NCBI GenBank assembly: GCA_003993805.1
Contig: RSEF01000004.1
Location: 7,407,206-7,471,205, forward strand
Source of the DNA: Himantopus leucocephalus
Taxonomy: Eukaryota; Chordata; Aves; Charadriiformes; Recurvirostridae
Reading direction: 5' to 3'
Length of the DNA: 64,000 nucleotides
Part shown: one piece after another, positions 48,208 through 63,514 of the stretch
How positions within the stretch are numbered: position 1 is the stretch's first letter
Layout: each line of letters starts with the position of its first letter
Position numbers and translations under genes: made by a program
Notes under the pieces: generated by a model
What the model saw: the letters and a program-made list of their open reading frames with translations, nothing else
Told to the model about the DNA's origin: nothing
Database searches by the model: none

Positions 48208-51200
48208 TCACCTTGCCTCTAACGCTTTTTGCATAGGTACCATTAGTACCATTACGAGTTACCATTAGATGAAATGGTAACTAGTTTCTATGGTTGACCA
48301 CCAAGCAGTCTTTTCAACTACCCGCTTTTCAACTCATCCTGCTGGAGGCCTGGGGTTTTTTGTTTGTTTTGTATGAGAAGCTGAGTTACACAGCATCTTA
48401 CATAGCTCCAGAACAACCTCAGCAAAGCTCTCCTCCCTTTATGTGCCTTTCTTCCGATCTTTGTGGGCTGCAGAACTGGCTTTTAAAATACCGTCACAAA
48501 CCAGTAATTACAAGAAAACCAAATCTAGTTTTGAGAAAGAAGAGCCACCATTTTAACGCAGAAACGGTTTAGGCAGCTTTTTTAAATAAACAGCAGTGAT
48601 AAGGCGCTCTCAAAGATTCATTCACATCAATGACTCAGTATCTCATGGTTTTCTCTCATTTTTTCCTGTGCCACAATAAATCAGGCTGTGAAATAAGTTT
48701 GGTTTAAGTAGCAAAAACATTATGATTTCACATTTAGCAGCATAAAAATTGCCTTATGTTCAAATTCATGCTTCTCAGTAAGGTTCCCAGATACCTCTCA
48801 CAGAGTAGCAGTTTATTATCAGAAAAGAAAAATGCTTCATGTGGGCAAACTAAGGTTTGCCATCACAAACTGGTTCTATTAACTGATTACAGATAAATTA
48901 ACGTGCACGATTTTCTTTGGCGATTATTAGAACTTTTCAACTTGAATTTATATGTCAGCAACCCCCAGCAAACCAAACTGAAAAATTCCAGTTAATATTT
49001 ACTTTGGGTTAGAATGGAATTCAATGTTGGTTTTGTTTTTTTAAAAGTGGCTGGAAATCTGAGGAAAATCTGAAAATCTTAATAATGCTGAGCTATTAAA
49101 ATATTCCCATATTCATATTCAAATAGGTAAGAGGAAAAAAAAAACAAAACAAAAAACTGAAGCAAACAGAAAGCCAGATGAACGAAATAACAGCTTCTGA
49201 AAATTAAACATTTCAACATTATCGACATGAAATCCGTCAATAATTTAAAATAAAAATATAAATATCTACAACATTTATTTTAGTGTACTTTAGCTAGTTA
49301 TCAAAATGAACATTCCCATTTTCAAGGAAATGCTTTTTCGTAAGGGATTTTTTTTTTTAAAAAAAAAGGTTTTAACAGTTCTATGCATAAGATTTATAGT
49401 CATGTCTACATATTTGTAATTACAACTGTGACATATGTATATAAAATTGCAAATTGTATCATATTTGAGTCAATGAGTGAATTTTATTTAATGAACTGAA
49501 GTAAAATCTAATTCTATCTCAAAGTGCCCTTCTTTGGATAGCATTCCTGTAGTTACTATTTAACATGATTTCAGTCTTGATATGTCATAACTGGTTTATA
49601 AGGACGGCCTCAAAACATTCTGCTTCACTGTTATAACTTCATAAATGAAAAGAAACCTAAACCACATCAATTAATGAATGCTGAAAAGAAAGCTTGTTCT
49701 TTGTAATCTTCAAGACAAAAGGAAAAAACCTGTTGCTGCATATTCCAGCAACAGATATCCACTCTGGACTTAGGAAATCTTCCCAGAAAACATGGATCAT
49801 ATCTTCACGCCCATTAAAAACAACATCCTATTTCCACAGGTTTCAGAAGCAGCAGAATAATTTAGTCATAAGGGAAGCTAAATATAGAGCTTGTGTTAAA
49901 ATATATTAATTAAAAATTGTGTTCTGGAAGTAAAGCCTTCAAAACCTGCAACTGTGCTTGGGAAACAGCAATGAATGAGGAATACAAACTTACTCAGGAA
50001 GTCTGAAGATGTCAGAGTGAGCATTCATAAGACATTTGTTCCTTTACTTCAAGACATGATGATGAGCATTTAATTTAACACCTTCGTGTATTTGAACATC
50101 CAGGCATTTAAAAACAGATGGGAAGGGGGAGAGGCAAAAGTCTTAATGCGACCAGAATAGAAATTTTTCTTAAGAGTTTCAAGAGCTCTGAACCAGCACT
50201 CTTCAGGTCTGACCTAATGGGCTTGAAATGATACCCCGCACTAAGCTGGGAAGTAAACATATTTTGGCCTACATATTGTAATACACAGAGAGTAGCTGGG
50301 ATGCTCTAAGGAGAAAAATCACTGCCAGAATGAATTTGTATATTAGGTTTTATTTATTTTGAATGTAACCTTTATATATCACAAACCATTCTGTAGGTGG
50401 CAAGCAGCATACTTAAGACGTTTCTTTTACTTAGAGAAAAAAATGTTAAACTACATACCACTGAAGTGAATTCTTTGATTTACTCATAATAATGTTCTAG
50501 CAGTGATGAATGGGTGGGAAGAATGCACCACTTTTCACATCTCAAAATCTTTCACAATACTTAAATACTGCAAATAAAAGGGACATTTAATATGAAAACA
50601 ACTACTGAATCGATAAACGAGACATCAGAAGAAAGGCATCGAAAAGAATTAGGGAAGGACAGTATGCGGCTTTATATCCCAGTTTTATCAGAAAGAGAGA
50701 TTAGGATAAAATCAGAAAGGTATTTCTTAGATAAAGCCACAGTGTACCAGGCTTTCTCTTCTGTGTACAAAAAGCAGTATCAGCCTCGATGGTTGACTGT
50801 AAGGTCAATGCACGAATAACAAAGTAACTGCCCACTATTCTCAAATACAGTCAGAAACAGAAGCTGCAACCGGCTCGCTGCTGCCAAGCCTCGTCATGGC
50901 AAAGGCAAGTTTTTACAAGTCAAGGAGATACAGCTGCTATCTGATGGCTTTGCAAACTTTTCTTCTAAATCTTATGGAACTGCAAGCAACTCTCCAGCTC
51001 TTGTGAAAACTATCTTTCAACAATGCCATACAGCGATACCCTTCTGAGAAGAAGCAAAGAAAATCCAGGTGTGATTATATTATATTGTACTACATTATAT
51101 TACATTAAAGATAATAGATGAACCATCCCTAGAAGGAAGTTCCCATCCACATAAGGAAATTCCACTTGGTATGCTTCACTCTCTTTAAAAACTTGACCTT

Positions 51201-54200
51201 AAGGAAAGACATTCTTACTGAATTTTCAGTGAGAATCACGTCTTCTTAACTCACAAATACTATTTATTCAGAAACGCAAGACACCCCAGCGTCCTCAGAT
51301 AACTGCAAAACAGATGCCAAAATCACCGTTATAACCCGGTTTCTGTACAAATAGTAATGAACTATTTGGCTCGTGGAAAAATTTTACATAAGCTAGTACG
51401 CAAAATAGCAACTTCAATGTGATCTCCATGAAGCTCTTACCAAAAGGGAAAACATACGTATATTTTACTTTTTAACATTAAATATTCACAGAATGTTTAT
51501 TAAGACAAATACATAGCCTCATCAAGATGAAAGACTTGGGAAGACTTGTAATTTTTTTAAATTAAAAATAAAAACATAATGTTAATATGACTTAATGACA
51601 TAGTTAAATATTTAAAATATGTCCGTGAAAAAATCTTTTAATATCTAGATAGCTAAATAGATTTCTCTATGAAACAACATCAGCTACCACAATTTTGTTG
51701 TGCATCAGCTGACTTAATCAAAATGGACTTTTTTATGCTCTCTTACAGGTTCTGTCTTCGTACATAAATAATATATATGTCTTCTGAATCAGCTGGCTAA
51801 GCCACATAAAGCTTACAGAAATAGATGCTGCACCAGATTTTGGATATATTAGGGATCATAGTTCTCCTAACAGAGACTTGAAACACACTGCTTTCTACGC
51901 AAACCTTTTTGCATTGTTTCTATTATGCTCTTTGAAATCCAGGCCAAATGAAAAGTCAAGTAGGAAAATTATTTCATACTTCCTAATGTTGTATGGCTAT
52001 TTATAAGATAGGTCCTACAAGAGAACTATGGCTACTTTGTTGTGGATGGTAACACAGATAACAATCAGTAAGGACAGGATTAACTGCCATGGTGAAATCT
52101 ATCTATCAGCTTTGTTTGCCTTTTTATGGCTAGATCAATGAGGTGATTTGTGATCATTCTTTAAAATATTCCTTGATGCCTAAGTTTGCCTTCTCAGGTG
52201 TCGCTACAACTAGATCTTATGGGCATTGTGATCATTAGTCACTTCAGATTCATTATAGAAATATCTATTCATGGACATGTCTTTAGACAAACAGGCATGC
52301 AGAAATAGCAGCTAAGCTCTGTAACTCTTGGTGTCTTCATTCAGGAAGCTTTTATAAAATTGTTTAAAATATTTAAATAAAATGTTTAAATAAATCAGTT
52401 CTATCGAACTTTGACCTCTGTTTTTGAAAGTTAGATGAAAATAGGTGAGTAAACACTAAAAACTTTGCTGGAAGTGCCTGAAATGCTAATCAGAATTTTA
52501 AACGACTTGATCCATTCAACCCAAGGATGACTACCACATTCATGTTTGTTTCTTTTGTAAAAAGGTCTGATGGCCAATACTTCTCATTGAAAAAAAAATA
52601 ATCTTCTTGAACCTGTAAACAAAGAGCTTTGTCCTCACTGATCATTACAAGGAGGGAGACATGAGCGTGGGTTCTACAATAAGACCATCAGAAGGATGCA
52701 GCCCACCAAACTACATACTCTTACTGGCAATTTTTCTCCACTTGGAATATAACAGAAGCATTATACTAACCAGATCTTCTTATTTAGCTCTGACTTCACT
52801 GACTGCAAAAGCGGTAAGCACAATAGCTTGACATATCCCTCAAAACTGCTTAGGCAGCCTGTTCAGCAATGTCTGAACATAGTTCCAATGTCACCTACAC
52901 AGCTTTTGCAAAAAGAGAAAAGAACCGTGACAACAGAGTGTGTCTCACTGTTTCCTCTCAACTGTAATGACATTCTATTAAGAAAATGACATCAGTGTCC
53001 ATCTTTAAAGTATCAGTCCCTGGCTTGATCTTTAATTTGATTAGTTTTAAATCCCAAAGGTTTAAACTGAATCCTGTACTTTTGCAAAAACAAAGTGATG
53101 CTAGATTGCTGTATTAAACACAGATGTTGTTGATCTGCACAGTGATCCTGAAATCATGTTTTTCATTTCTTGTTCAGAAAGTAGTGTGATCTCTAAACAG
53201 CTGCTTTGTTGAGTCCCACAGGTAGCTCCACTTCATTTTGAGAGAAATAATTCCTATATATAGTGTCCATATGTTCCTTTTCTTTCAAAAGCTTAGTGGA
53301 AATTAGGTAAACACACAAAAAATCCCACTTCAAACTACAATTTATAGGCTATGCTATGTTTCTATACAGATGCTAAAAAGCCTTCTGTGAAGACCATGAA
53401 GCAGAATCCCATACTAGTATAAAGGTGGCAACTGGGGTCAAAAATCTCTCCATTTACTGCTGACCTTTAGCGTTAAAGCCAATAGTGCTTATCTGTGTTT
53501 AAAGCCTGGCACATGAGTAAGTACCCTGCCATACTGGGGCCTTCAGGGGGGAGTTCAGATTGTTCAACATGTTTTCAGATGAGCAGTGAAAAAGTAGTAA
53601 TGTATTGAAATAAGATTTTTACCTCTTTCACATCTGCATTAGAAAAATAACAATAGCTCTAAGACTGAACAAGCATTTGAAGAAATAGGGTCAGAAATCT
53701 TATCATTCTAAGTCAAAGATTACCTTTCTGCAGTGCATTGCCCCACAAATTGCAAGATAGTATTTATTTCATTCTTAGACAAGTACAAAAGAAGCTCCTA
53801 TCAATTCCCCCCAGTTCAAGTTTCAGCTCCTACAGTATTTGATTTCATTTCTTGTATTACTTTTTTACAATTTTTGCATGATTTGATTCTTGTATTTGTG
53901 CCTTGTCAGAATACCATAAAAAAAATCTGTTCCATTTATGATGTAGGCAAAAAAAGACTTTGAGGCATCTGAGGTTCTATCCTAGCTAAAATCGTAAGTG
54001 ATAGATTAGGAGGTTTAATCTCAGTGCCCTTATGTCACATTTCAAAAGCAGACCACACTTTGGCACTGCTTAGCAAAGCTCTAGATTGACATATTGGAAC
54101 GGGTTTGGGAGATGCTCCTGGAGAAAGCTTATTCATCTTTCGTCACTGGTGGAAATATTCATACTTCAGATACCTCATACAGAAAAACAGCATTTTCAAA

Positions 54201-57200
54201 TCAAAGGATTGTTATGGACAACTACAAAACCAGCTTTTTCTTAGAGTCAGTGATCTATGTGTAAGGATTGTTTTCACCTGAGCCAGTGTTCTAAATAATG
54301 GGGACAGCTTCCATCTAGCAGTTTCTGGTCCCATAGGTATGAAAACAGAATACAGACAGGCAAGAACGGCGCAGGGTACAGACTTCCATCTAATTATTAG
54401 TTTAATAAAATCTTTTCTTTTTTTCTGCTAAATAGAAAATACTTGAGACTTTTGTAAGACAGCAGAACACTACGCATGGTACACAGCTATTCAAATGCCA
54501 CCTCTGACTATGTTTATTCACTGTTCCAAAACTGGTTGTAAAAATGATCTCAAAAATTTAGAGGAAGAGAAAACTAACCCATAAAGCACATACTCCAGTT
54601 CCTAACAATGTATGAGTAATAGAGAGACCAGTGTTTTTTCATTTAGGGGATGTGTATTGCTATTGAATAAAATTAACCTCTGCCTATATAGTCTGTTTGA
54701 ATTTTTGTGTATCATGATGTTTGTTCTTAACGGTACCTATTGCAGGGAACAGTATTCAAGAGGTACAGATCCTTTCATCCAGTGCTGTTTACTTGTTTTA
54801 TCATGCTGAAACCTCCCGATGGGACTCAATGCTATTCTATTTCCTCACCTCACACAGTTTTAGACCAAATTCCCTGTTTTCCTTTCACAAACAAATGGAA
54901 TGTATTGCAGTGCATCCTAAATCCCGAAGTTTCCACTACAATCTTCTGCAGCTTCAAAAGCTAAGTACGGGCAGCTAGCTACCACATCTTCAACTCATCC
55001 CCAGACAACTCTTAGGAAAACAGCCGTTTGTTAAGGCTGGGGTCACAACAGACTGTTTGCTGTTCTCTAAACACCATCTTATGCCAGAATGGAAACATTT
55101 TGTGCCCCGAAATGCCATCCTAAATAGCATTTTGTGGGGACTCTAAACTCACTACTTGCAATCACATTATAAAGAAATGCATTCCAATTGCCAGGAGTGG
55201 ATAGAAAGAACCTTCTTCAAGATTGTTCCCTTCCCCCCAGCCCAAGCGTGTCCTAACAACTTTGCAAGGAATGGAAAAGCTGCTACGAGTAAAATGCTAT
55301 GAAATATGGCCACAACATTAGTAATCAGACATAACTGCGTGATTAGGAAGGCTATATCGTTAGCCCATTTCATTGCAGAAAAACTTGCCAGTGGTCTGTT
55401 TCCTTCTTTAGGTGGTTAAAAGAACGAAAGTTCTTTAATTCTAGCTTTTCCGTCAGGAGGGTGTAAAGGCAGGATAGCTGGAAAGGGAGACATTATGAGA
55501 TCTGATATGATGGATCAAGATAAACTAGAATGTGACAATATCCAATACCTTTACATTTTACGAGAAATTTATTTTAACAGAAACTTTCTCTCTGTCTTTT
55601 CTACAAATAACAAAGCAATGTAGTAGAAAAGTTATGAAAATTAAAAAAAAACCAAAAAACACATGTCCTAGCTCATACGATTATCAGGTCAGATTCTGTT
55701 ACGCTGCTGCCCGATGGTTACGTGGTTTCCCTAATCATGCAGCACTCCTGTAAGCTGTGTAACCCTGCTAGGCAGAACTAATCGCAAGAAAAGAAGAGGT
55801 CTTCATACTCTATTGTGTACGGCTGCCACCATTTAAATTACAGCAGCTTTGATTTGCTCTGATATGCACTGGGATTGAAAACGGGGCTAAGATTTCTACA
55901 ATATTGTAGACTCCAGTTTTAACCTTTGCTCTAGTCCTTTGGCACAGTTCGGCATTTCACATTGCTTTGCAGAGACTGAATTTCATTCTTTTGTTTCTTT
56001 GTTTCTATTTTACCCTTTCCTTTTCCAAACTTCCTGTTGAATGAAATCTGATGTTGCCTTCTTGTTTCCTTAAACATCCTAAGAAACTGCGTCCAACCCA
56101 TGCAGCGCTTTCAGGAATTCTGTTCTGCCAGCTGCTCAGCTCCACTACAAAAGCACTTGCAGATGTAATTTTTCACTGTTTCTCTCACAAGCTCAACCGT
56201 ACAGAGGAGATGGGTTAGAGTTATTCCCACGGAACACAAAGCAGTGACTGGCCGGAAGCAGCTGACTATGTGGATAATGATCATCTCTGATATTTCTTCA
56301 TCATTCCTGGAGAGCACAGCTATCAATTCGTGCCTAATCTAGGCAGTATATTTCTAACATAAAGTCCCCATATAGCTGGAAACGACAACTGTGAAAGCTG
56401 ATTTATCCAAGCTGCTCTGCTAGTTCCTGTTCCATGACAGAATAGCTAATATGCTGACAGACAGACAGCTTAAGGCTGAGCTGTTACTTGATCTCATTAT
56501 GTGCCAACTGATGCAAGTTAGCAACCAAAGAAGTAAATTGTCATGTAGGCAAACAAAACTTTTGCAATAGCTAGTAGAAATAGTTTCAAGCTAAAGCAAA
56601 TAAACTTTCATTCTTTTGTATTCTTGAAAAGTAGCATAGAAGTTGACCAGTGACACTATAGCTTCTCTTGGAATAATTTAAATCAAAGCAGCTATACCAG
56701 AGAAACATCTTGAAGAACAGCACTTTGCTAGTTTTCATGTATGTTTAAATTCAAAATTCTTAGTGATTGATTAGACTCAGTTATATCTAGGTCAAAATGT
56801 TTAATATAGATGTAGTCATTCGTCTGAGAAGCGCTTGGAGTGACTTTTAGTCCTGATTCTTGTGCAAAAAACAACCCGGTTTGAACTCCATTCCCTTCTA
56901 GACAAAGCAAAGCAAAACTAGATTTTTGTGGTGAAGCATCAGCAGTAATAGTATAGACTGTCAAAGTCTGTGGGATGATTTCACAGAAGCAGTGCTGTCT
57001 TAGTTCATCCATAAGATAGTCAGTTCTATCTGAAACTTGTAATGTCAGAGAAGCAGGAAAAGTAGAAGAGGTCTCTATTTGAATAATATGGGGGTTTGCC
57101 CATATTTTTAAGCTTTCTCAACATGATACATTTTTCAGTAAAAATGTTTGTTTTTAGATAGAGCCTATTCTGCAGTACTGAATTAACAACAAGTGAAAAA

Positions 57201-60200
57201 TAAGAAACCAAATTAGTGTAAATCCTGGAAAACAAAATATGTATCATTTTATTTTTCCCTGCACATTTCATTGACTTTGAAAGTCAATTCTTTTTCTGGG
57301 CTTTATTTTGACACTTCATTAGCCAGTGGGTCATCACCTTTTGCTCCACTGAGTCGTGGTTATTTTTCACGCCAACACAAATAGAGGATTCAGACCTGAT
57401 CTGTATTGCAGGTAATAAATGGTAATTATCTGCACCTTTTTTTCTGATGTGAATCACTGTCTCTGAATTGGAAGAACTACATCTTTGTAACTTTGATGAC
57501 AGCGGATAAGAGTATCACCAGTCTTTCTCTGGTACACTTACTGGGGCAAAGACTTAGAGGTCATGCATTCAATTTTGTGTAATTACTGTCAGTTTAATGA
57601 TGAAGATGAAAGAAGATAGTGTATACTTAATCAAGCAGATAAGCATATGAAGCTTTTGCATTAAAGATTTAATGGAACAATAGACACAGAACTGGAAAAT
57701 GGACAGTGGGCAAAATACGTTCCTTCTGTGACAGCTCATGCTTTACTTAGAATGGTCAGGACAAACAATAAATGCTTTCTTCTTTTTTCCTTCATCCTTT
57801 TTCTAAAGATATATAATGAAAATCAGGGAAGTAGGAGGCCAAGAACAACTTCAGGAAATGTAGTTAAATGTCACATTTTTTTTCCTATAGGAGGAAATTC
57901 CAATTGTGAAAGGTGTCAGAGTAGATGCACTACAGTCTGAAATAATCCATAGAACAGAGAAAACATTGACATAACAGCATAAGTTTTTTTCCCCTGACTG
58001 TAATGGTATCACAAACAGAAATGAAATCTGCCACAGTTCATAAATTTAAAATTCACAACTTCTATTCTATTTATCTTCATAACATTGGTGATCACTGTGG
58101 TGTCTACAGTGCATAAAATTCTACATTTCCTCACACTTCAAAAGGGCCACCACATTTACTGGACTGAGAGGCTCAGCACACGTGCCACACCTAAACCCAC
58201 TCAAGGCTCTCTGTCCCTTCTATATAATGTGTCCCAGTGGACTTCCGGCCATACTTTATATGCATTATCATGCTCTGCGGGAAACACAGCAATCATAGCA
58301 GCTTGCCAGCATCAAAGCAGTTGGTTAGGGCTTCCTGTAGTACAGGTAGTATAATGGTACCACCTGCTTCTGGGAAAATTCTTTCCACCACCCAAGAAAA
58401 TGATAGGGCCACAAAGTTCTCATATGAAAGGAGATAGCAGGAAGCAGCAATACATCTCTCTTTAGATGTGTACTAAGAGAAAATAGTGATGATTATTGAG
58501 ACATATAACACGGTTATTCAACTCCAGCTATGATTCTGATCTAAGATATATGACCTCAAACCAAGATTAGATTAGACTCCTAAACTAACGAGGAATTTAA
58601 GTTTTAATACACATCCTCCTCTTCATCATGATGACATCCTTTCTTTGCGCTGACTATTGTAAATTCCACTTTTTAATTCCCTTCACTGCACAGGAGCGTA
58701 GGTACTTGCCTCAGAGCTGTTGGTCTCGCACCATCAGGTTAAAACATACCAGATAGTCCATGTATCCAGCTCTAAGGTCACAGATGAGGTTACGGCACAG
58801 CAGCAAACTGGTTCCATGTCTCTTGAATCTCAGGCTGTGTCCCACTTGCTGGGCTATTTATCCATCACTGGTAAAGAGCAATGAGTCCGAATCTAACTAG
58901 ATCCTGAAGATTATTATATTTTCTAGTTTGAACAGATTAGTTCACTAAAATGGTGATGGCAATTCTCAGCTATATTTGAATATATGAACTGGAAATGTAA
59001 AGTTCCATCACTCATTTTACAAGCTCATGAAATTTCAAGGGGATACAGTTCTAATTACATCTCGTATCCAATTTGCCAAGATAAGTAATAATTTCTACTC
59101 TTCTATTAAATGCAGATGTAAGGAGCATGTCAAACAGCTCAAGAGTACAGTGCTCCCCAGATGCTACACCTGTTTCTCATATATCATTTTCCTCTGTTTC
59201 ATCGTTTGTGTTTACTAGAAGGTTATGAATAGCTAAGCTCTGCCACCAGGGAAGGTCATCTCTGAATGATCCTTATTACTTATTACTACTATTTACTTAC
59301 ATTTTAATAATGGTCCACAGGCTCTACTCGGGATCTAACTTGGCTAAACATTATAGAAACATATGGTGAACATCCCCTGCTGAACATTCTAAGCAGAGAA
59401 ACAGATAATTGGCTGGAAAATGCTATACTGGAATGATTATGAAAAGTAGTTGACATATTAGTTCCGTTCTCTCTACCTATCCTTACTTTTATATTTTTTT
59501 TTCCACAAAACCAAATTTTAGGTTTTACTTCTGTTGGCATTTAAGCTACAATGATGTTTAAAAAAAAAAATAAAAAATATAGGGACTAAGATGATAAAAG
59601 AGAAGTTCAGTGAACCAGTGACAATGCAAAGAGGAGATGAATTGCTTTGGACTTCTTGCATCCCTTGGGAAGGAGCTCCTAACACTGTTTTTGATGAAGT
59701 TACACAGAAGTGTGTTGACACATTTATTTATGCAGAAACAATGGGTCTCTTATCTTATTATTAGAAACAGCTTCAGCCATAAATTCTGCCTGGATTTTGG
59801 ACTCATCAGCTTCCCCACAGATTTAGTGGGCTTCAGGTCTGATGTCAAGATTCGGAGTCATCTTCTACAAAAGAGACTTAGTTGGATAAAGTCTGCATTA
59901 GACCATAAGTCCAGGGGCTTTGTAGTCGCCACCACTTTGTTCAGACTGATGATCAGGACCTGACATACAGTTCTGTGAAGAACAGTGCTACTGTAGAATA
60001 CAGTATTTAGAGCAATATTAGTTTCTTCGCTGCAGCTGGTTAGAGCTTCTAAAAGCAGTGGGACTGAAATCCCAGAGATAACTGAAGGCAAACAATGGAG
60101 AGGTACACTGTAGTTTTTCTAAACATCAAATAACTGTAAGATAAGCCTTAGTAAAATATCTTACTGTGTCATTTCTATTTCTGAGTGCAATTCTTCACCT

Positions 60201-63200
60201 TCTGCCACGATGGCTCTGTTTACCAGTGCAGCACTAGCGGTTAAATCTCTCGTCTGCAACATCTGTTAAGAACTGGAGGGCTTCAGACTGTGAACTGTAA
60301 AACTCTGATAACAAGACAGTAAGCCTGGCCCAGTGACCTAAAACAAAGGAAGCAATGGATATAAAAGGGTAATGCTGGGAGAAAGAGGGAAAGTTCTGAA
60401 TTAATCTGGGATGATTATGTGTTCTGACAGAATGAAGTAACTCCTACTCGCTACACATGGCAGCAGGATGGAACAAAAACAGATGTAGACTTTGCATGCA
60501 GTAGAAAATAGAGTATCTTCTCTCATACATGAGTAAGTAGAGCTGCTGGAATAAATTCTGTCAACAGCCACTAAAAATACAAGTAATTAGATGTATATTT
60601 AATACATATCCTTACAGAAAAGTCCATAAAGGTATAGCATAAAATCAAAAAGGAGCACGCGTACCTTCCGTAAGTTGTTTTGTTATGTTTATCTACAGAA
60701 TATATTAATATTATTATCCCTATCACAGCAGCTCCTGGTGCAGCTTTGCACCATCCACATATCATTTCTATTAAAAGCCATGGAATAGCTGTATAAAGAA
60801 GGGGTTGGTTTGTTTTAATCTCTCAGGCCCCCTGCTGGCTCTTCCAATTCATACCCCTTTATAGTTAGAGGGACCAACAGAACCTGTAACCCACATATTA
60901 CTGGGTTCCACTGGACGGGGATCTCTTCTTTCTCCCAGAAGGATGATTACTTGTCTGCCTTAGATCTCTCACTTTCACTGGAGTCTCCTGGCACTGTTGA
61001 ACAAATCTATGTTACCTATGTAGTTGTAACAGTAATACTATACACGAGCTCCCTAGCTCATGCACTTCCCTGGCCTCTGACCAACTTCACCATGGTGAAA
61101 CAGAGTGCAAATAAAAAACTATGCAAGCAACATAAACACAGTTTAGCAACTGACCATAGAGCCCTTACTGCTCTTACAGCAGGCATTCATGTTGCCACTG
61201 CTACACAGACATGAGCCTTACCTGAAAGTAAGACTTACACATGACATGGTGTAATATCTGCACGTCGATAGCCTTCTCTACACACTTAAAAGCGTATTAC
61301 AATCACCTTAGATGGCCTGTGTATTGCCTGGCCAAACATGCTAAGCAAAGAAAAGGTCAGTAGGATCCAAAAAAGCAAGTACTGTTTTCACTGGTCACTT
61401 AGGGAGTTCAAGAGTTTTGGGGCAGATCCAGTCAAGACATACTGGCAACAGTTTTCAACACAGCTAAGGGCTGTAAGAACAGGACAGGCAACAGTGCTGC
61501 GTCCTCAAGTCAAGCAAACTTTGAGTATTCACACCATTTTCCTGATGACACCCAGTAAGGCTGATAGTCACTGTGCCTAATGATATCTGCCACTCAGAGT
61601 AGTTCTAAGGTCGGGACACTGCTGCTCATTTTTCAGCCTCAGAGTTAGCAACAAAGTACTAACAGACTTTAAGATAGGTAAGGCTCGTGCAAGCACACCT
61701 GAAAGGCAGGGCAGTGAAATCCCAGACTCCTATGCACACAGCTCTCTCACACAATCACTGCTGCTTTCCCCAGAGCTTGCTAATGCCAAATGCAGCCACT
61801 ATGTTTGCGTACAACCGACATGAATACACCCACCTCCACATTCTTCAACTTGCCTTCCTGGCTAATGGCTCCCCCTGGGCTTTGAGGATTAAACTTCACT
61901 GAAAGGCCTATGGAAACCCCAAGCACTTACCGTTCTTGCCATTATCCCATACTTGAGGATAAACAAAAAAAGTAACGATACATTTGAAAGATAATCTTCA
62001 TGTAGGGCAAAATGAAAGCCCAATGCATTTACTGTTTCTAAACAAAAGCGTGGGAGCCTGTGGAAAAGAACATGAACAGCCAAAGGAAACTAACCTTTTA
62101 GGGTGTGTAGGGACTGTTAGCCCCAGATAAACATGGTAGCAATGGTTGTAGCTTTTCATGGGGAGAAAAAAAAAAAAAAGCATGGCAGCTTGTAAGATGC
62201 CTTTTCTTCTACCCAGGAATTTATTAAAACTAATTTTGAACTAAGAGAACTGTTTCTGGGTTCTAATTTGAGCTGAGTCTCTTAAAGGACCAGTCTGTTT
62301 ATTAGAGCTCCATAGACTGGTTTGCACATTTGAGAAAAAGGAAGTGATGCTTGACTAGATACAACTGTCATCTGTCAATATTTCAAGATGAAGATGGTTG
62401 AAATTCTGGTCATCACCGATCTCAGAGAAATGATGTCTGAGAATGTCATGTTATTGGTTGAAAACGTGGATAGTAGCATCAAGTTCTGAAAGACACACTG
62501 AGTGAAAACAAAAATAACTCCCCAAATGCCAGTGTAATAAATAATGTTACAGAAAACGTTTGAAGAGATTTGAATCTATGCTCTGAAAATTTCTTTTTGA
62601 GACATTCACTTCAAGAAATAGGAAAGGGCTTTTTCTGGAATTACTTTTACAAATACTTCTAAATACGTATTCTCAACATTTAATACCCTTCTTTTCTCAC
62701 ATTCCTTAGAGTCAAAGTGTTTGCCGTCATTCTGCTCCAGAACATTTTCTTTTACCAAGGAATTCCTGAAGCTTGCTAGCTCCCCATGATGGAAATGGTA
62801 CCCAGGTCTGTGCCTGAAAGGGATCCAAAGAAAGCTGTCATGCAGATGAAAATTTGACAGCTGTCCCATTATCAGTGTAATTACACTGATGTGTCAATGC
62901 GGGAAGGAAAACTGTGTTTATGTGTTTGAGGAGTTTCTTTGGTTCAGCAACTGTCCTCTCCCGATATTACTGCATACCACTAAAATCAAATGGAATATCT
63001 GAGCCTTATTTTTCAATAGGAGTGCGCTGTAGCAATGTAAAATGTTAAGTTAGGCATGCATAAATGGTTCTTATGTGAACTGAGTGGAGGATGTCTGACT
63101 GACAGGCAGAGAGAGAAAAGTCTATTTATATAAAAAGAGGCAGTGTTGATGGAGGCTTCCTCCTCTTCTCTTCTGTCGTTTCTTCCCCAGTACATTGCCA

Positions 63201-63514
63201 ACATATCTTATGCTTAATTTGCACGGCCTTCAAGGGCAGGCAAAAGAGCAGTCTCAAGTCCATTCAGCCTTTAACCTCTCTTCCAAAACCGCTAACGAAC
63301 TCGCAGATGTCTGCAAATCACTGGGATTCTCAAATTCTTCACTGAGTATTTTCCCATAAGGCACCAAAGGTATATTTGACTGTTGATGATTTAACCCACT
63401 ATCAAATAGTCAGATAAAGGTTCTGCATGCCAGTTAGGAGAAGATAAAAATCAAGCTGGACATCATCTGTCCAGCATTCAGGATCCTCTTCCTGCACCTT
63501 CATCCATGAAGAAA
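48208..63514. other. Long non-coding A+T-rich stretch
   Basis: About 15.3 kb in which no gene, CR1 copy, LTR, tRNA or other family was recognised. Short simple-sequence patches occur (TTATATTATATT-like near 51077-51110, TTTAAATAAA-like near 52365-52396, an A/T block near 49350-49370, an A-run near 62167-62179). Open frames up to 108 codons (59637-59963 plus) and the minus frames at 56111-56326 and 56728-57012 have no recognisable domain. Isolated splice-like sites were seen (for example 61639-61679 plus) but are too short to support. The lack of young repeats over this length suggests old, undisturbed intergenic or intronic DNA. Confidence 0.5.

Noticed and set aside
56728..57012. 94-codon minus-strand frame with a protein-like appearance
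   Set aside because: No domain, no promoter or clear splice boundary, and similar frames are expected by chance. Left out as a gene.
60571..60765. Minus-strand frame starting with a cysteine-rich patch and a hydrophobic segment (AAVIGIIILIYS)
   Set aside because: It resembles a short membrane protein at first sight, but an in-frame stop lies just upstream and there is no acceptor before it. The hydrophobic run comes from an ATAATATTAAT repeat.
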